Assembly: GCA_003141895.1 (NCBI GenBank)
Contig: PLNT01000010.1
Coordinates: forward strand, 76,112-140,111
Length of the DNA stretch: 64,000 nt
DNA from: Bacteroidales bacterium
Lineage (GTDB): Bacteria > Bacteroidota > Bacteroidia > Bacteroidales > VadinHA17
Direction of reading: 5' to 3'
Shown here piece after piece: positions 53,057-62,284 of this stretch; positions within the stretch are counted from its first letter, which is position 1; each line of letters begins with the position of its first letter. The notes below the pieces were generated by a model. The model was given only the letters and a program-made list of their open reading frames with translations. It was not told the origin of the DNA and did no database searches. The translations under genes were made by a program, and so were the position numbers.

Positions 53057-54586
53057 TCACTCCCATTCAATTGTTGACGGAGGTTTAGAGCTTATATCAT
53101 AAACAACCCTGTTAATTCCTTTAACCCTGTTAATTATCTCGTTGGAGATAAATCCCAGAAATTCATAAGGCAGATGTGACCAATCAGCTGTCATACCATC
53201 TGTTGAACTGACAGCCCTTAAAACCACTGCATTCTCGTATGTCCGTTCGTCACCCATCACTCCCACTGACTGTACCGGAAGAAGAATTACAGCCGCCTGC
53301 CAGACAGAATCATAAAGTCCATGTTTTTTTAATCCTTCTATAAATATGTCATCGGCCTCTTTCAGAATCTCCAGCTTTTCTCTTGAAATTTTACCAAGTA
53401 ATCTGATAGCTAAACCAGGACCTGGAAACGGATGTCTTTTTAAGATAAAATCGGGTAACCCTAGGGCTTTTCCAACTCGTCTTACTTCATCTTTAAAAAG
53501 AAGACGTAAAGGCTCTATCACCTTCAGGTGCATCTTTTCCGGTAGTCCTCCCACATTATGATGAGACTTAATTGTGGCAGAGGGACCATTAACTGAAACA
53601 GATTCAATCACATCGGGGTATATTGTTCCCTGGGCCAGCCATTTGACATCCTTTACTTTTTTCGCTTCACTGTCGAACACTTCAATAAAAACCCGACCTA
53701 TAATTTTTCTTTTCGTTTCAGGATCACTTACTCCTTCGAGTTGATCAAGAAATTTATCGCTGGCATCAACACCAATTACATTAAGTCCAAGTCCAAGGTA
53801 TGATTCAAGCACCTTACTGAATTCATTCTTCCTTAATAACCCATTGTCTACAAAAATACATGTAAGGTTTTTGCCGATAGCTTTATGAAGAAGGAAAGCT
53901 GCAACTGAGGAATCTACACCGCCTGAAAGGCCGAGTATCACTTTATCGTTTCCTAAATTCTCCTTCAGACTATTTACAGTTGTTCCTACAAAGGAATCAG
54001 GAGTCCAGTTCTGAGAACATCCGCAAATTCCAATCACGAAGTTTTTCAGTATTTGTGTTCCATCAGTAGTATGATAAACCTCGGGATGAAATTGTATTCC
54101 CCAGGTCTTTTCACTTTTTATATGAAATGCCCCTGCTTTTACATCGATTGTGGATCCGGTGATCTCATATCCTGCGGGCAGGGCAGCAATTGTATCGGCA
54201 TGTGACATCCAGACCTGTGTTCCGGGTTTAATACCAATAAAAAGAGGATCATTACTGTTTACAGTAACCAGGTTAGCCCTGCCATATTCGCGGATCCGAG
54301 AAGGCAATACTTCACCTCCAAAGTCATGAACAAGATATTGTGCCCCGTAACATACACCGAGTAATGGGACTATTCCTTTGATTTTTGACAGATCAGGAAA
54401 GGGTGCATTTTTATCTCGGACTGAAGATGGACTGCCTGACAGGATAACCCCTTTTACACTACCATCAGGTATCGGGAAATGGTTATAAGGATATATTTCA
54501 CAATAAACATTAATCTCCCGTATTCTCCTTGCTATCAATTGAGTATATTGAGATCCGAAGTCGAGTATTAAAATTTTTTCCAGCAA
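53057..54586 (-). CDS. guaA: GMP synthase (glutamine-hydrolysing)
   Basis: 509 residues. The glutaminase domain has the Cys nucleophile in [13 protein letters not shown] and the His-Glu pair in [11 protein letters not shown]. The ATP-pyrophosphatase domain has the PP-loop [17 protein letters not shown]. The C-terminal dimer domain ends PPSTIEWE. It converts XMP to GMP. It is a single gene between two repeat-rich gaps. Confidence 0.97.
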   Translation of the reverse strand: MLEKILILDFGSQYTQLIARRIREINVYCEIYPYNHFPIPDGSVKGVILSGSPSSVRDKNAPFPDLSKIKGIVPLLGVCYGAQYLVHDFGGEVLPSRIREYGRANLVTVNSNDPLFIGIKPGTQVWMSHADTIAALPAGYEITGSTIDVKAGAFHIKSEKTWGIQFHPEVYHTTDGTQILKNFVIGICGCSQNWTPDSFVGTTVNSLKENLGNDKVILGLSGGVDSSVAAFLLHKAIGKNLTCIFVDNGLLRKNEFSKVLESYLGLGLNVIGVDASDKFLDQLEGVSDPETKRKIIGRVFIEVFDSEAKKVKDVKWLAQGTIYPDVIESVSVNGPSATIKSHHNVGGLPEKMHLKVIEPLRLLFKDEVRRVGKALGLPDFILKRHPFPGPGLAIRLLGKISREKLEILKEADDIFIEGLKKHGLYDSVWQAAVILLPVQSVGVMGDERTYENAVVLRAVSSTDGMTADWSHLPYEFLGFISNEIINRVKGINRVVYDISSKPPSTIEWE

Positions 54587-54650
54587 TGTATCTTCTTAAA
54601 TATTAAAAAATCCCTTAATGCTTTTTATTTATTTAGAACCCTCTTTCTTA

Positions 54651-54730
54651 TTTCCCCCAAGGGGGAAAAGATAGTTCAACCCCTTCCCCCGTGGGGGAAG
54701 TCCCGATAGCTATCGGGAGGGAAGGGGGTA
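54651..54730. repeat. Composite palindromic repeat, inverted copy of the one at 7683
   Basis: TTTCCCCCAAGGGGGAAA (54651-54668) is followed by a section (54680-54730) with a nested CCCGATAGCTATCGGG. This section is nearly identical to the reverse complement of 7683-7733. Both copies also carry the small TTTCCCCC palindrome on the same relative side. Confidence 0.75.
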
Positions 54731-54789
54731 AAAATTGCCAAATAATTTTAATTTTTATTGTCATAAAATGCCCACAAAGATAGATAATA

Positions 54790-55707
54790 TTAAGAAATAT
54801 TCCCTATCTCATATGTCTTCCCGTCAATCGCTGCATATGTTTGAGGAAAGATTGTCCTGGCTTCCTCAACAAGGGGGTTGATATCTTTGTAACGTGACGA
54901 GAAATGTCCAATAATAAGAGTCCGGGCTTTGGCACCAAGTGCTGTCTTTGCGGCGTCAGTTGTTGTTGAGTGACCAGTCATTTTAGCCAGATCATCTTTT
55001 GTCATATCGAAGGTAGCTTCATGATACAGGACATTTACGTCTTTTACAAAGTGAGCCAGACGTTTGAAATATTTAGTATCGCTGCAATAAGCGTATGAAA
55101 GTGGTTCGGATGGAGGAAGAGTTATCTCTTCATTTTTTATTATTGTCCCGTCTTGAGTAATAAAATCCTCGCCCTTTTTGATTGCGGGGATTCTGACAAG
55201 CGGGATCTGATATTTCTCAATACATTCCTTAATTATGTTCCTTTCTGATTTCTTTTCCCTGAAAAGGAAACCAAAAGCAGGAACTCTGTGCTTAAGAGGG
55301 AATGATGTTACTGTAATGTATTTATCATCGAGCACCTTTACCGGATTATTGCCGGAAAGGAGGGTAAAATCAATTTCAAAACTGAGATTTATGTCAAAAT
55401 CGCTGAGATGGGATCTAAGAATTCGGTCATAGTTTACAGGAGCGTAAATGTGGATCGGGTTCTCCCTACCCATAAGACTGAAAGTTGAAAGCAATCCGTA
55501 CAGTCCGAAAACATGATCGCCATGTAAATGACTAATGAAGATATGATTTATTTTTGTGAATCGGATCCTTATCTTTCTGAGCTGCATCTGGGTACCTTCA
55601 CCACAGTCAATTAAAAACAACCGCTCATGCGCATTAAGCACATGAGCGGAAGGGTATCTTTCTGATGTCGGCAGTGCAGAACTACTACCCAGTATAGTAA
55701 GTTTCAT
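54790..55707 (-). CDS. rnz: Ribonuclease Z
   Basis: 305 residues from the ATG at 55707 (MKLTILGSSSALPT is the usual start; a start 12 bases upstream is possible). The metallo-beta-lactamase signature is ISHLHGDHVFGLYG; other metal ligands are in GHSTTTDAAKTA and LIIGHFSSRYKD. It trims the 3' end of tRNA precursors. It follows the STAS gene by 21 bases. Confidence 0.95.
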   Translation of the reverse strand: MKLTILGSSSALPTSERYPSAHVLNAHERLFLIDCGEGTQMQLRKIRIRFTKINHIFISHLHGDHVFGLYGLLSTFSLMGRENPIHIYAPVNYDRILRSHLSDFDINLSFEIDFTLLSGNNPVKVLDDKYITVTSFPLKHRVPAFGFLFREKKSERNIIKECIEKYQIPLVRIPAIKKGEDFITQDGTIIKNEEITLPPSEPLSYAYCSDTKYFKRLAHFVKDVNVLYHEATFDMTKDDLAKMTGHSTTTDAAKTALGAKARTLIIGHFSSRYKDINPLVEEARTIFPQTYAAIDGKTYEIGNIS

Positions 55708-55728
55708 CGCACTCATCACAGCAATCTG

Positions 55729-56067
55729 CTATGATATCATTTTTTCAGCATCATCAACGGTTCCTGTTATTGTAAGAACGGTGTCGAGCTGAGAAATAGT
55801 GATTAATCGTTCCACAGCTTCATTTAAGCCGCAGAGAACGAATATACCACCGGCATTTTTACATAATCTGTTCGCTACCAAAATAGCACTTAGACCTGAA
55901 GAATCGCAATATTGGCATTTTTCCAGATCAAGGATGATATTTTTTTCACCCTTACCCGATACAAGCACAAGTTCCGACTTTAATGCCGGAGCAATATGAG
56001 TGTCAAGCTTTTCCGACTGTATCTGAATAACAGTGCTGTTATTCCGGCTCTCAATATTAAAATCCAT
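55729..56067 (-). CDS. STAS-domain anti-sigma factor antagonist
   Basis: 112 residues from the ATG at 56067 (MDFNIESRNNSTVIQIQ; the longer frame overlaps rpsA). The phosphorylation motif is CQYCDSSGLSAILVAN. Between rpsA and rnz on one strand, it is probably cotranscribed with rnz. This is the second STAS protein of the window; the first, at 29721, is paired with an Hpt protein. Confidence 0.9.
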   Translation of the reverse strand: MDFNIESRNNSTVIQIQSEKLDTHIAPALKSELVLVSGKGEKNIILDLEKCQYCDSSGLSAILVANRLCKNAGGIFVLCGLNEAVERLITISQLDTVLTITGTVDDAEKMIS

Positions 56068-56096
56068 GGCGATAAGTTTTGATAGCCTAAATTTAA

Positions 56097-58205
56097 TCAA
56101 TTTTTCGATTTCTTGGAAGCTTTGTTTTCTTTTTCTTCCATTTCTTCTTTCAGAGCAGCCAGCTGAGAGATATCACCGAGGGTGGTTTTTTCAGAATTTG
56201 ACTTCTGTTTCCTTGCCGATTTCTTTGGTGATTCTGGTTCTGATTTCTTTACCGGAGCCTCAGCAGCTTTCTTTTCATCTTCAAAAACCCTGCTATGTGA
56301 AACGATGATTTTCTTGGCTGATTTATTGAATTCAATAACCTTGAACATCAGTTTCTCATCAACTTTAGCCATCATCCCGTCCTCTTTTACAAGATGTTTT
56401 GGAGTAACAAATCCTTCAACACCATAAGGAAGAGCAATTACAGCACCTTTGTCGAACACTTCAACAACTGTACCTTCGTGAATTGAATCCATTGTGAATA
56501 GATTTTCGAAGACATCCCATGGATTTTCTTCAAGCTGTTTGTGACCAAGACTCAGACGTCTGTTTTCTTTGTCAATTTCAAGAACAACTACTTCTATATC
56601 AGCATCAATAGATGTGAATTCGGCAGGATGTTTGATTTTTTTCGTCCATGACAAATCAGAAATATGAATAAGTCCGTCAACACCTTCTTCGATCTCAACG
56701 AATACACCGAAGTTGGTAAAGTTCCTCACTTTCGCAGTGTGTTTTGAACCAACAGTATATTTTTCATCAATATTCTGCCATGGGTCGGCTTTAAGCTGTT
56801 TAATACCGAGAGACATTTTTCTCTCGTTCCTGTCGAGTGTCAGAATAACTGCTTCAATTTCATCACCGACTTTCAGAAATTCCTGGGCACTTCTTAAATG
56901 CTGTGACCATGACATTTCAGAAACATGTATCAAGCCTTCAACGCCCGGGGCTATCTCAACAAAAGCACCATAGTCCGCCATGACGACAACTTTTCCTTTT
57001 ACTTTATCGCCGATATTCATATTCGGGTCAACGGAATCCCATGGATGAGATGTCAATTGTTTCAGACCCAGAGCAATTCTCTTTTTATCATCATCAAAAT
57101 CGAGAATAACAACATTGAGTTTCTGATCGAGTTGCACGATCTCTTCGGGGTGATTGACTCTTCCCCACGAAAGATCAGTAATATGAATAAGGCCATCCAC
57201 GCCACCAAGGTCGATGAATACGCCGTAAGATGTAATATTCTTGACAGTTCCTTCAAGAACCTGTCCTTTTTCAAGTTTCGCGATGATCTCTTTCTTCTGT
57301 TGTTCAAGTTCAGCCTCGATAAGAGCTTTGTGAGAAACAACAACGTTTTTGAACTCCTGGTTGATTTTCACAACCTTAAATTCCATTGTTTTACCTACAA
57401 ATACATCATAGTCACGAATCGGTTTCACATCAATCTGTGATCCCGGGAGGAAAGCTTCAATACCAAATACATCAACGATCATACCACCTTTTGTGCGGCA
57501 TTTGATGTAACCAGTGATGATCTCGTCTTTTTCAAGAGAAGCATTTACCCTGTCCCATGAATTGATTGCACGGGCTTTTTTATGTGAAAGCAGAAGCTGG
57601 CCTTTTTTATCCTCCTGGCTTTCAACATATACTTCAACTTTATCACCAACTTTCAGATTTGGATTATAACGGAATTCATTTAAACTGACAACGCCTTCCG
57701 ATTTATATCCTATATTAATAACGACTTCGCGTAATGTCATCTGAATAACTGTACCAATCACAACTTCATCCACTGCAACAGTAGAAAGAGTTTCATCATA
57801 TTGTGATTCGTATTCTTTGTATTTCGGGGAACTACGGAGTTCTTCACTCTCGAATGCATCCCAGTCAAAATCCTCAGCAGAAACTGGTGTTCTTGGTTCG
57901 GATTTTATTTTGATTGAGGTTACCGGTTCGTTTTCCGGTTCAGGTTGTACTTTTTTTGGTCTCTTTTCTTTCTTTTCTTCCTTCTCGAATCCGTAATCTT
58001 CAGCTTTTGCAACTTCAGTAACTTTTTCAACTTCTGGAAGGTCTTCAGCAGTAACAGTATCGACCACTTCTGATGTTAAGGTTTCGGTTTCAACATCCTG
58101 TTTTTCGCTTTTTTCTTTAGTTTTTGCCTTTTTTACCGCTTTTAACGGGGTTTTGCTTGTTTCTGCAACCTCCTTTTTGGTTGCTTTCTTCTTGTTTTCA
58201 GTCAT
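56097..58205 (-). CDS. rpsA: 30S ribosomal protein S1
   Basis: 702 residues. An unusual Lys/Glu/Thr-rich N-terminal tail (about 1-120) precedes six S1 RNA-binding repeats (for example GTVKNITSYGVFIDLGGVDG, GKVVVMADYGAFVEIAPGVE and AKVRNFTNFGVFVEIEEGVD). A second Lys/Glu-rich tail (about 630-702) follows. It helps mRNA bind the ribosome, which matters in a phylum with weak Shine-Dalgarno use. The charged tails explain the length beyond the usual 560-600 residues. Confidence 0.95.
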   Translation of the reverse strand: MTENKKKATKKEVAETSKTPLKAVKKAKTKEKSEKQDVETETLTSEVVDTVTAEDLPEVEKVTEVAKAEDYGFEKEEKKEKRPKKVQPEPENEPVTSIKIKSEPRTPVSAEDFDWDAFESEELRSSPKYKEYESQYDETLSTVAVDEVVIGTVIQMTLREVVINIGYKSEGVVSLNEFRYNPNLKVGDKVEVYVESQEDKKGQLLLSHKKARAINSWDRVNASLEKDEIITGYIKCRTKGGMIVDVFGIEAFLPGSQIDVKPIRDYDVFVGKTMEFKVVKINQEFKNVVVSHKALIEAELEQQKKEIIAKLEKGQVLEGTVKNITSYGVFIDLGGVDGLIHITDLSWGRVNHPEEIVQLDQKLNVVILDFDDDKKRIALGLKQLTSHPWDSVDPNMNIGDKVKGKVVVMADYGAFVEIAPGVEGLIHVSEMSWSQHLRSAQEFLKVGDEIEAVILTLDRNERKMSLGIKQLKADPWQNIDEKYTVGSKHTAKVRNFTNFGVFVEIEEGVDGLIHISDLSWTKKIKHPAEFTSIDADIEVVVLEIDKENRRLSLGHKQLEENPWDVFENLFTMDSIHEGTVVEVFDKGAVIALPYGVEGFVTPKHLVKEDGMMAKVDEKLMFKVIEFNKSAKKIIVSHSRVFEDEKKAAEAPVKKSEPESPKKSARKQKSNSEKTTLGDISQLAALKEEMEEKENKASKKSKN

Positions 58206-58269
58206 AAGTTTAATTTAAAAGAACTAATAATTAATAAGTTAGACATTATTTTGTATGAAAAATTGGTTG

Positions 58270-58301
58270 CAAAGATAGGATATTTTTCAAAAACTGCCCA
58301 A
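58270..58301 (-). promoter_or_regulatory. Promoter of rpsA
   Basis: On the minus strand, TTG (58301-58299), a 21-base spacer and TATCTTTG (58277-58270) fit the Bacteroidota promoter. The ATG is 64 bases downstream of the -7 box, which leaves an A/T-rich leader of about 57 bases. Confidence 0.6.
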
Positions 58302-58339
58302 TTTAATAGATAAATTCAAATTTCTATGTAAATGGAAGC

Positions 58340-58437
58340 GCAGAGCACATGGCACAGGGGAAGAAAGACACGATTACTCCCACCCTGACCCTATGCAAAG
58401 ATTTCTCCTCCAGAGCTCTGTGCCCTGAGCCCTGTGC
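58340..58437. repeat. gcacaggg-type intergenic inverted repeat
   Basis: The left arm (58340-58359, GCAGAGCACATGGCACAGGG in part) pairs with the right arm (58413-58437, GAGCTCTGTGCCCTGAGCCC in part), each made of repeated GCACAGGG-like units. It lies in the 313-base gap between divergent rpsA and ugd; nothing else apart from the promoters was seen there. Confidence 0.55.
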
Positions 58438-58470
58438 AAGAATATCATTTCCGTATTTGACTTGTTATGC

Positions 58471-58478
58471 TATCTTTG
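58471..58478 (+). promoter_or_regulatory. Possible -7 element for ugd
   Basis: TATCTTTG matches TAnnTTTG, 40 bases before the ugd ATG. A TTTG lies 11 bases upstream, closer than the normal -33 distance. Confidence 0.35.
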
Positions 58479-58518
58479 CAAAGAGATGAACTAAGTACTT
58501 AAAAATACCATCTGATTT

Positions 58519-59835
58519 ATGAGAATAATTGTGGTGGGATCTGGTTACGTTGGTTTAGTAACTGGAGCTTGTTTTGCTGAAAGCGGAGTGAACGTAACAT
58601 GTGTTGATGTTGATAAAGATAAAATTCATCAGCTTAAAGAGGGAACTATTCCTATTTATGAACCGGGTCTTGAAGGTTTGGTAAAAAGTAATGTTCTGAA
58701 AAAAAGATTGTCATTCGCAACTGATATAAAAGATTCGATAGACAATTCAGAAGTTATATTCATCGCTGTCGGAACACCACCCGGTGAGGATGGATCAGCT
58801 GATCTTAAACATGTGCTGAAAGTCGCCTGGGAAATTGGAAGGTTAATTACAAAATACATAGTAGTCGTAACTAAGAGCACCGTGCCTGTCGGTACATCTG
58901 AAAAGATCCGAGGAACTATTCAGGCTGAGATTGACAAACGCAAAATAAAGGTACCGTTTGACATGGCTTCGAACCCTGAATTTCTTAAAGAGGGAGCTGC
59001 TATTGAGGACTTCCTGAAACCTGAAAGAATTGTTATCGGCATCGATAATGAAAAAACAAGGGAAATAATGAACAGGCTTTATATGCCGTTTGTACTTAAT
59101 AACCATCCCATCCTCTTTATGGATATCGCTTCTGCAGAGATTACCAAATATGCAGCTAATGCCATGCTTGCAACAAGGATCAGTTTTATTAATGAGATAG
59201 CAAATCTATGCGATTTACTTGGAGCGGATATAAATAACGTACGAAAAGGTATTGGCAGTGATTCACGTATCGGAAGTAAGTTTATATATCCTGGAACCGG
59301 ATATGGAGGCTCCTGTTTCCCAAAAGATGTAAAAGCTCTTTTAAAGACTGCAAAAGACAATGGTTATGAGCTTAATGTAATTAAAGCTGTGGAAAGAGCC
59401 AATGAATATCAGAAAAATGTCATTTTCAACAAGATAGCCAAGTACTTTGATAATGATCTAAGCAATAAGACAATAGGGATATGGGGATTATCATTCAAGC
59501 CAAAAACTGATGATGTAAGAGAGGCCTCTTCTATCGTACTGATTGAAAAACTCCTTGAAGCAGGAGCAAAAATTAAAGCATATGATCCTGCTGCAATCAA
59601 TGAGACAAAAAAGCTTCTGGGAAACAAAATAGAGTATACATCAGATCCTTATGAAACACTTATCGGTGCTGATGCCGTTGCCCTGATGACAGAATGGTCA
59701 GAGTTCCATCTTCCGGAATTCAACAGAATGGCTGAATTAATGAAAGGAAAAGTGATCTTCGACGGAAGGAATATTTATAATCCTGCAGAGCTGAGGAGGC
59801 TCGGATTTACATATTTTGGTATAGGAAGAAGATAA
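58519..59835 (+). CDS. ugd: UDP-glucose 6-dehydrogenase family protein
   Basis: 438 residues, full length. N-terminal Rossmann GSGYVGLVTGACFAESG, NPEFLKEGAAIEDFLKPER, catalytic Cys in GYGGSCFPKDVKAL, and a C-terminal NAD/UDP domain (IGIWGLSFKPKTDDVREASS). It oxidises UDP-glucose to UDP-glucuronate for surface polysaccharide; GDP-mannose is a less likely substrate. It opens the sugar-nucleotide cluster. Confidence 0.93.
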   Translation: MRIIVVGSGYVGLVTGACFAESGVNVTCVDVDKDKIHQLKEGTIPIYEPGLEGLVKSNVLKKRLSFATDIKDSIDNSEVIFIAVGTPPGEDGSADLKHVLKVAWEIGRLITKYIVVVTKSTVPVGTSEKIRGTIQAEIDKRKIKVPFDMASNPEFLKEGAAIEDFLKPERIVIGIDNEKTREIMNRLYMPFVLNNHPILFMDIASAEITKYAANAMLATRISFINEIANLCDLLGADINNVRKGIGSDSRIGSKFIYPGTGYGGSCFPKDVKALLKTAKDNGYELNVIKAVERANEYQKNVIFNKIAKYFDNDLSNKTIGIWGLSFKPKTDDVREASSIVLIEKLLEAGAKIKAYDPAAINETKKLLGNKIEYTSDPYETLIGADAVALMTEWSEFHLPEFNRMAELMKGKVIFDGRNIYNPAELRRLGFTYFGIGRR

Positions 59836-59951
59836 GAGGGGACTAAGAGACTAAGAGACATACTCAAAAAGATTGCTTCGATTCGCTCGCAATGACCCTG
59901 ATGCTATTATTGAACAATAAACGATAAACGGAAAACGATAAACGATAAACA
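59836..59951. repeat. Repeats between ugd and rfbA
   Basis: Three elements in a row: two ACTAAGAG units (59841-59858), a copy of the gattgcttcg...cgcaatgacc repeat (59868-59897) in reverse orientation to those at 4794 and 4861, and four units close to AAACGAT (about 59916-59950). The last unit touches the rfbA ATG. Confidence 0.6.
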
Positions 59952-60833
59952 ATGAAAGGAATAATATTAGCCGGGGGTTCGGGGACGAGACTGTACCCGA
60001 TTACAAGTTCGATATCGAAGCAGATGTTGCCGGTGTATGATAAACCAATGATTTATTATCCGCTATCGGTGTTAATGCTGTCAGGCATAAGGGATATATT
60101 AATAATTTCCACTCCGAGAGATCTTCCCGGATTTAAGAATCTTCTTGGTGACGGTAATTCATTGGGAATGAATTTTAGTTACGTTGAACAACCCTCACCT
60201 GACGGACTGGCTCAGGCCTTTATACTGGGAGAAGAATTTATTGGCAACGATCCGGTTTGCATGATCCTGGGCGATAATATTTTTTATGGTCATGGATTTG
60301 GTGAAAATCTGCTTAAAACGGCTGAATTGACAAAGGGTGCCTGTATATTCGGATATTACGTTACTGATCCTGAACGTTATGGGGTCGTTGAATTTGATAA
60401 GGAAAAGAAGGTTCTTAGCATTGAGGAGAAACCAGTAAATCCTAAATCAAATTATGCTGTTACAGGTCTGTATTTTTATGATAACAGTGTAGTAAGAAAG
60501 GCCAAATCATTAAAACCTTCACCCCGGGGTGAACTTGAGATAACAGATCTCAACAGGGTATATCTTGAGGAAGGCACTCTTGAAATAAAACTAATGGGCA
60601 GAGGTATGGCATGGCTTGATACAGGAACTTATGAAAGCTTGCTGCAGGCTGCAAATTTTATTGCAACTCTTGAACAAAGGCAGGGATTAAAAGCTTCTTG
60701 CATAGAGGAAATAGCATTTAAAAGAGGATTTATTAATAAAAAACAACTTCTCAATCTGGTTACTCCAATAAAGAATAGTCAATATGGGAAATATCTTTTA
60801 AGGATCGCCAATGAAGAAATCTTTACAACTTAA
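59952..60833 (+). CDS. rfbA: Glucose-1-phosphate thymidylyltransferase
   Basis: 293 residues. Nucleotide-binding [11 protein letters not shown] near the N terminus, [40 protein letters not shown] and [20 protein letters not shown], all typical of RfbA/RmlA. It makes dTDP-glucose from glucose 1-phosphate and dTTP, first step of dTDP-rhamnose synthesis. It runs into rfbC after 17 bases. Confidence 0.97.
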   Translation: MKGIILAGGSGTRLYPITSSISKQMLPVYDKPMIYYPLSVLMLSGIRDILIISTPRDLPGFKNLLGDGNSLGMNFSYVEQPSPDGLAQAFILGEEFIGNDPVCMILGDNIFYGHGFGENLLKTAELTKGACIFGYYVTDPERYGVVEFDKEKKVLSIEEKPVNPKSNYAVTGLYFYDNSVVRKAKSLKPSPRGELEITDLNRVYLEEGTLEIKLMGRGMAWLDTGTYESLLQAANFIATLEQRQGLKASCIEEIAFKRGFINKKQLLNLVTPIKNSQYGKYLLRIANEEIFTT

Positions 60834-60850
60834 ATAAATCTTTTGGGAAT

Positions 60851-61399
60851 ATGAAAATCATTGAAACCGGGTTTCGAGGCTTGTTAGTTATCAAACCCCA
60901 GATTCATACCGATCCAAGAGGCTACTTTTTTGAAAGTTTTAATCAGGCTGAATTTAAAAAGTCCGGAATAAATTTCACTCCTCTGCAGGATAATGAATCT
61001 AAATCCGTAAAAGGTGTTATTAGAGGCTTACATTATCAGCTAAATCCATATCCGCAGGCAAAACTCATAAGGGTAGTTGTCGGGAAAATATTAGATGTTG
61101 CTCTCGATATCCGGCATGATTCTCTGACTTTTGGCAAATGGTTTGGTATTGAACTTGATGCAGAAAATAAGGACCAACTTTTAATTCCGCATGGGTTTGC
61201 TCACGGATTTTCAGTCCTCAGTGATATTGCAGTCATTCAGTATAAATGCGATAATTTTTATAATTCCAAACTTGAACGGGGAATAAATGTGAATGATCCA
61301 TCACTTGACATATACTGGAAATTAGGATCTTTGGTCCCTGTTATCAGCGAAAAGGATCTTAAACAACCATTTATGAAGGATGCTGAATTTAACTTCTGA
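60851..61399 (+). CDS. rfbC: dTDP-4-dehydrorhamnose 3,5-epimerase
   Basis: 182 residues, cupin fold. Family blocks: DPRGYFFESFNQAEF, VIRGLHYQLNPYPQAKLIRV with the catalytic His, VVGKILDVALDIRHDS, and LLIPHGFAHGFSVLSD. Third enzyme of dTDP-rhamnose synthesis. Gaps are 17 bases to rfbA and 11 to rfbD. Confidence 0.97.
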   Translation: MKIIETGFRGLLVIKPQIHTDPRGYFFESFNQAEFKKSGINFTPLQDNESKSVKGVIRGLHYQLNPYPQAKLIRVVVGKILDVALDIRHDSLTFGKWFGIELDAENKDQLLIPHGFAHGFSVLSDIAVIQYKCDNFYNSKLERGINVNDPSLDIYWKLGSLVPVISEKDLKQPFMKDAEFNF

Positions 61400-61410
61400 A
61401 TAAAATAATC

Positions 61411-62280
61411 ATGGCAATAATCCTTATTACAGGTTGTGACGGTCAGTTGGGAAATGAATTAAAAACTGTTTCCAGAAGCTATTATGGATATGACTTTATA
61501 TTTACCGATATAAATACCCTTGATATAACAAATCAGGAACAGACTTCGGAATTCATTGAACAAAACTCACCTGACTGGATCATCAATTGTGCCGCATATA
61601 ATCTGGTGGACAAGGCGGAAAGCGAGCCCGAAAAAGCGATGTTGATTAACGGGATAGCTGTCAAAAATATATCTGAAGCCATAAAGGGATCGGAATGCAG
61701 ATTTATTCATGTTTCTTCAGATTATGTATATGATGGAAAATCAAATATTCCATACTATGAGAATATTCCACCTGATCCACCATCAGCGTATGGAAAGTCA
61801 AAACTGGCAGGTGAAAAATATGCATTGCTCCATCCGGCATCCATGATAATCAGAACATCGTGGTTATATTCTTCTTTTGGTAATAATTTCGTCAAAACAA
61901 TTCTGAAGCGGGCGTCTGAGAAAGAAACCTTAAATGTAGTTTTTGATCAGACAGGAACACCAACCTACGCGGCCGATCTTGCCGATGCGATAATGAGCAT
62001 TATTTCGGGTGTCATCAGAAACCAGATGGCAATGAATTCAGGCATTTTTAACTATTCTAACGAAGGTGTCTGCACATGGTATGATTTTGCATCCGAGATA
62101 GTCAAAGAATCAGGTCTGACCTGTAAAATACAACCTGTCCTCTCAAAGGATTTTCATCAGGTTGCTCAAAGACCTTCATATTCAGTTATGGACAAAAGTA
62201 AAATAAAGGAAAGTTACGGACTTTCCATACCTCACTGGAGAACAAGCCTTCTGAAATGTTTGAAACTGTTAAAACAATAA
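61411..62280 (+). CDS. rfbD: dTDP-4-dehydrorhamnose reductase
   Basis: 289 residues, short-chain reductase fold. GCDGQLGNEL nucleotide loop, NCAAYNLVDKAESEPEKAML, HVSSDYVYDGKSNIPYYE, PSAYGKSKLAGE with the catalytic Tyr-Lys, and RTSWLYSSFGNNFVKTIL. Last enzyme of dTDP-rhamnose synthesis. The next gene begins 5 bases later, so they are cotranscribed. Confidence 0.96.
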   Translation: MAIILITGCDGQLGNELKTVSRSYYGYDFIFTDINTLDITNQEQTSEFIEQNSPDWIINCAAYNLVDKAESEPEKAMLINGIAVKNISEAIKGSECRFIHVSSDYVYDGKSNIPYYENIPPDPPSAYGKSKLAGEKYALLHPASMIIRTSWLYSSFGNNFVKTILKRASEKETLNVVFDQTGTPTYAADLADAIMSIISGVIRNQMAMNSGIFNYSNEGVCTWYDFASEIVKESGLTCKIQPVLSKDFHQVAQRPSYSVMDKSKIKESYGLSIPHWRTSLLKCLKLLKQ

Positions 62281-62284
62281 AATT

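Noticed and set aside
56925-57440. Plus-strand frame of 171 codons inside rpsA
   Set aside because: A shadow of the repeated S1 domains on the other strand, with no start signal or family match.
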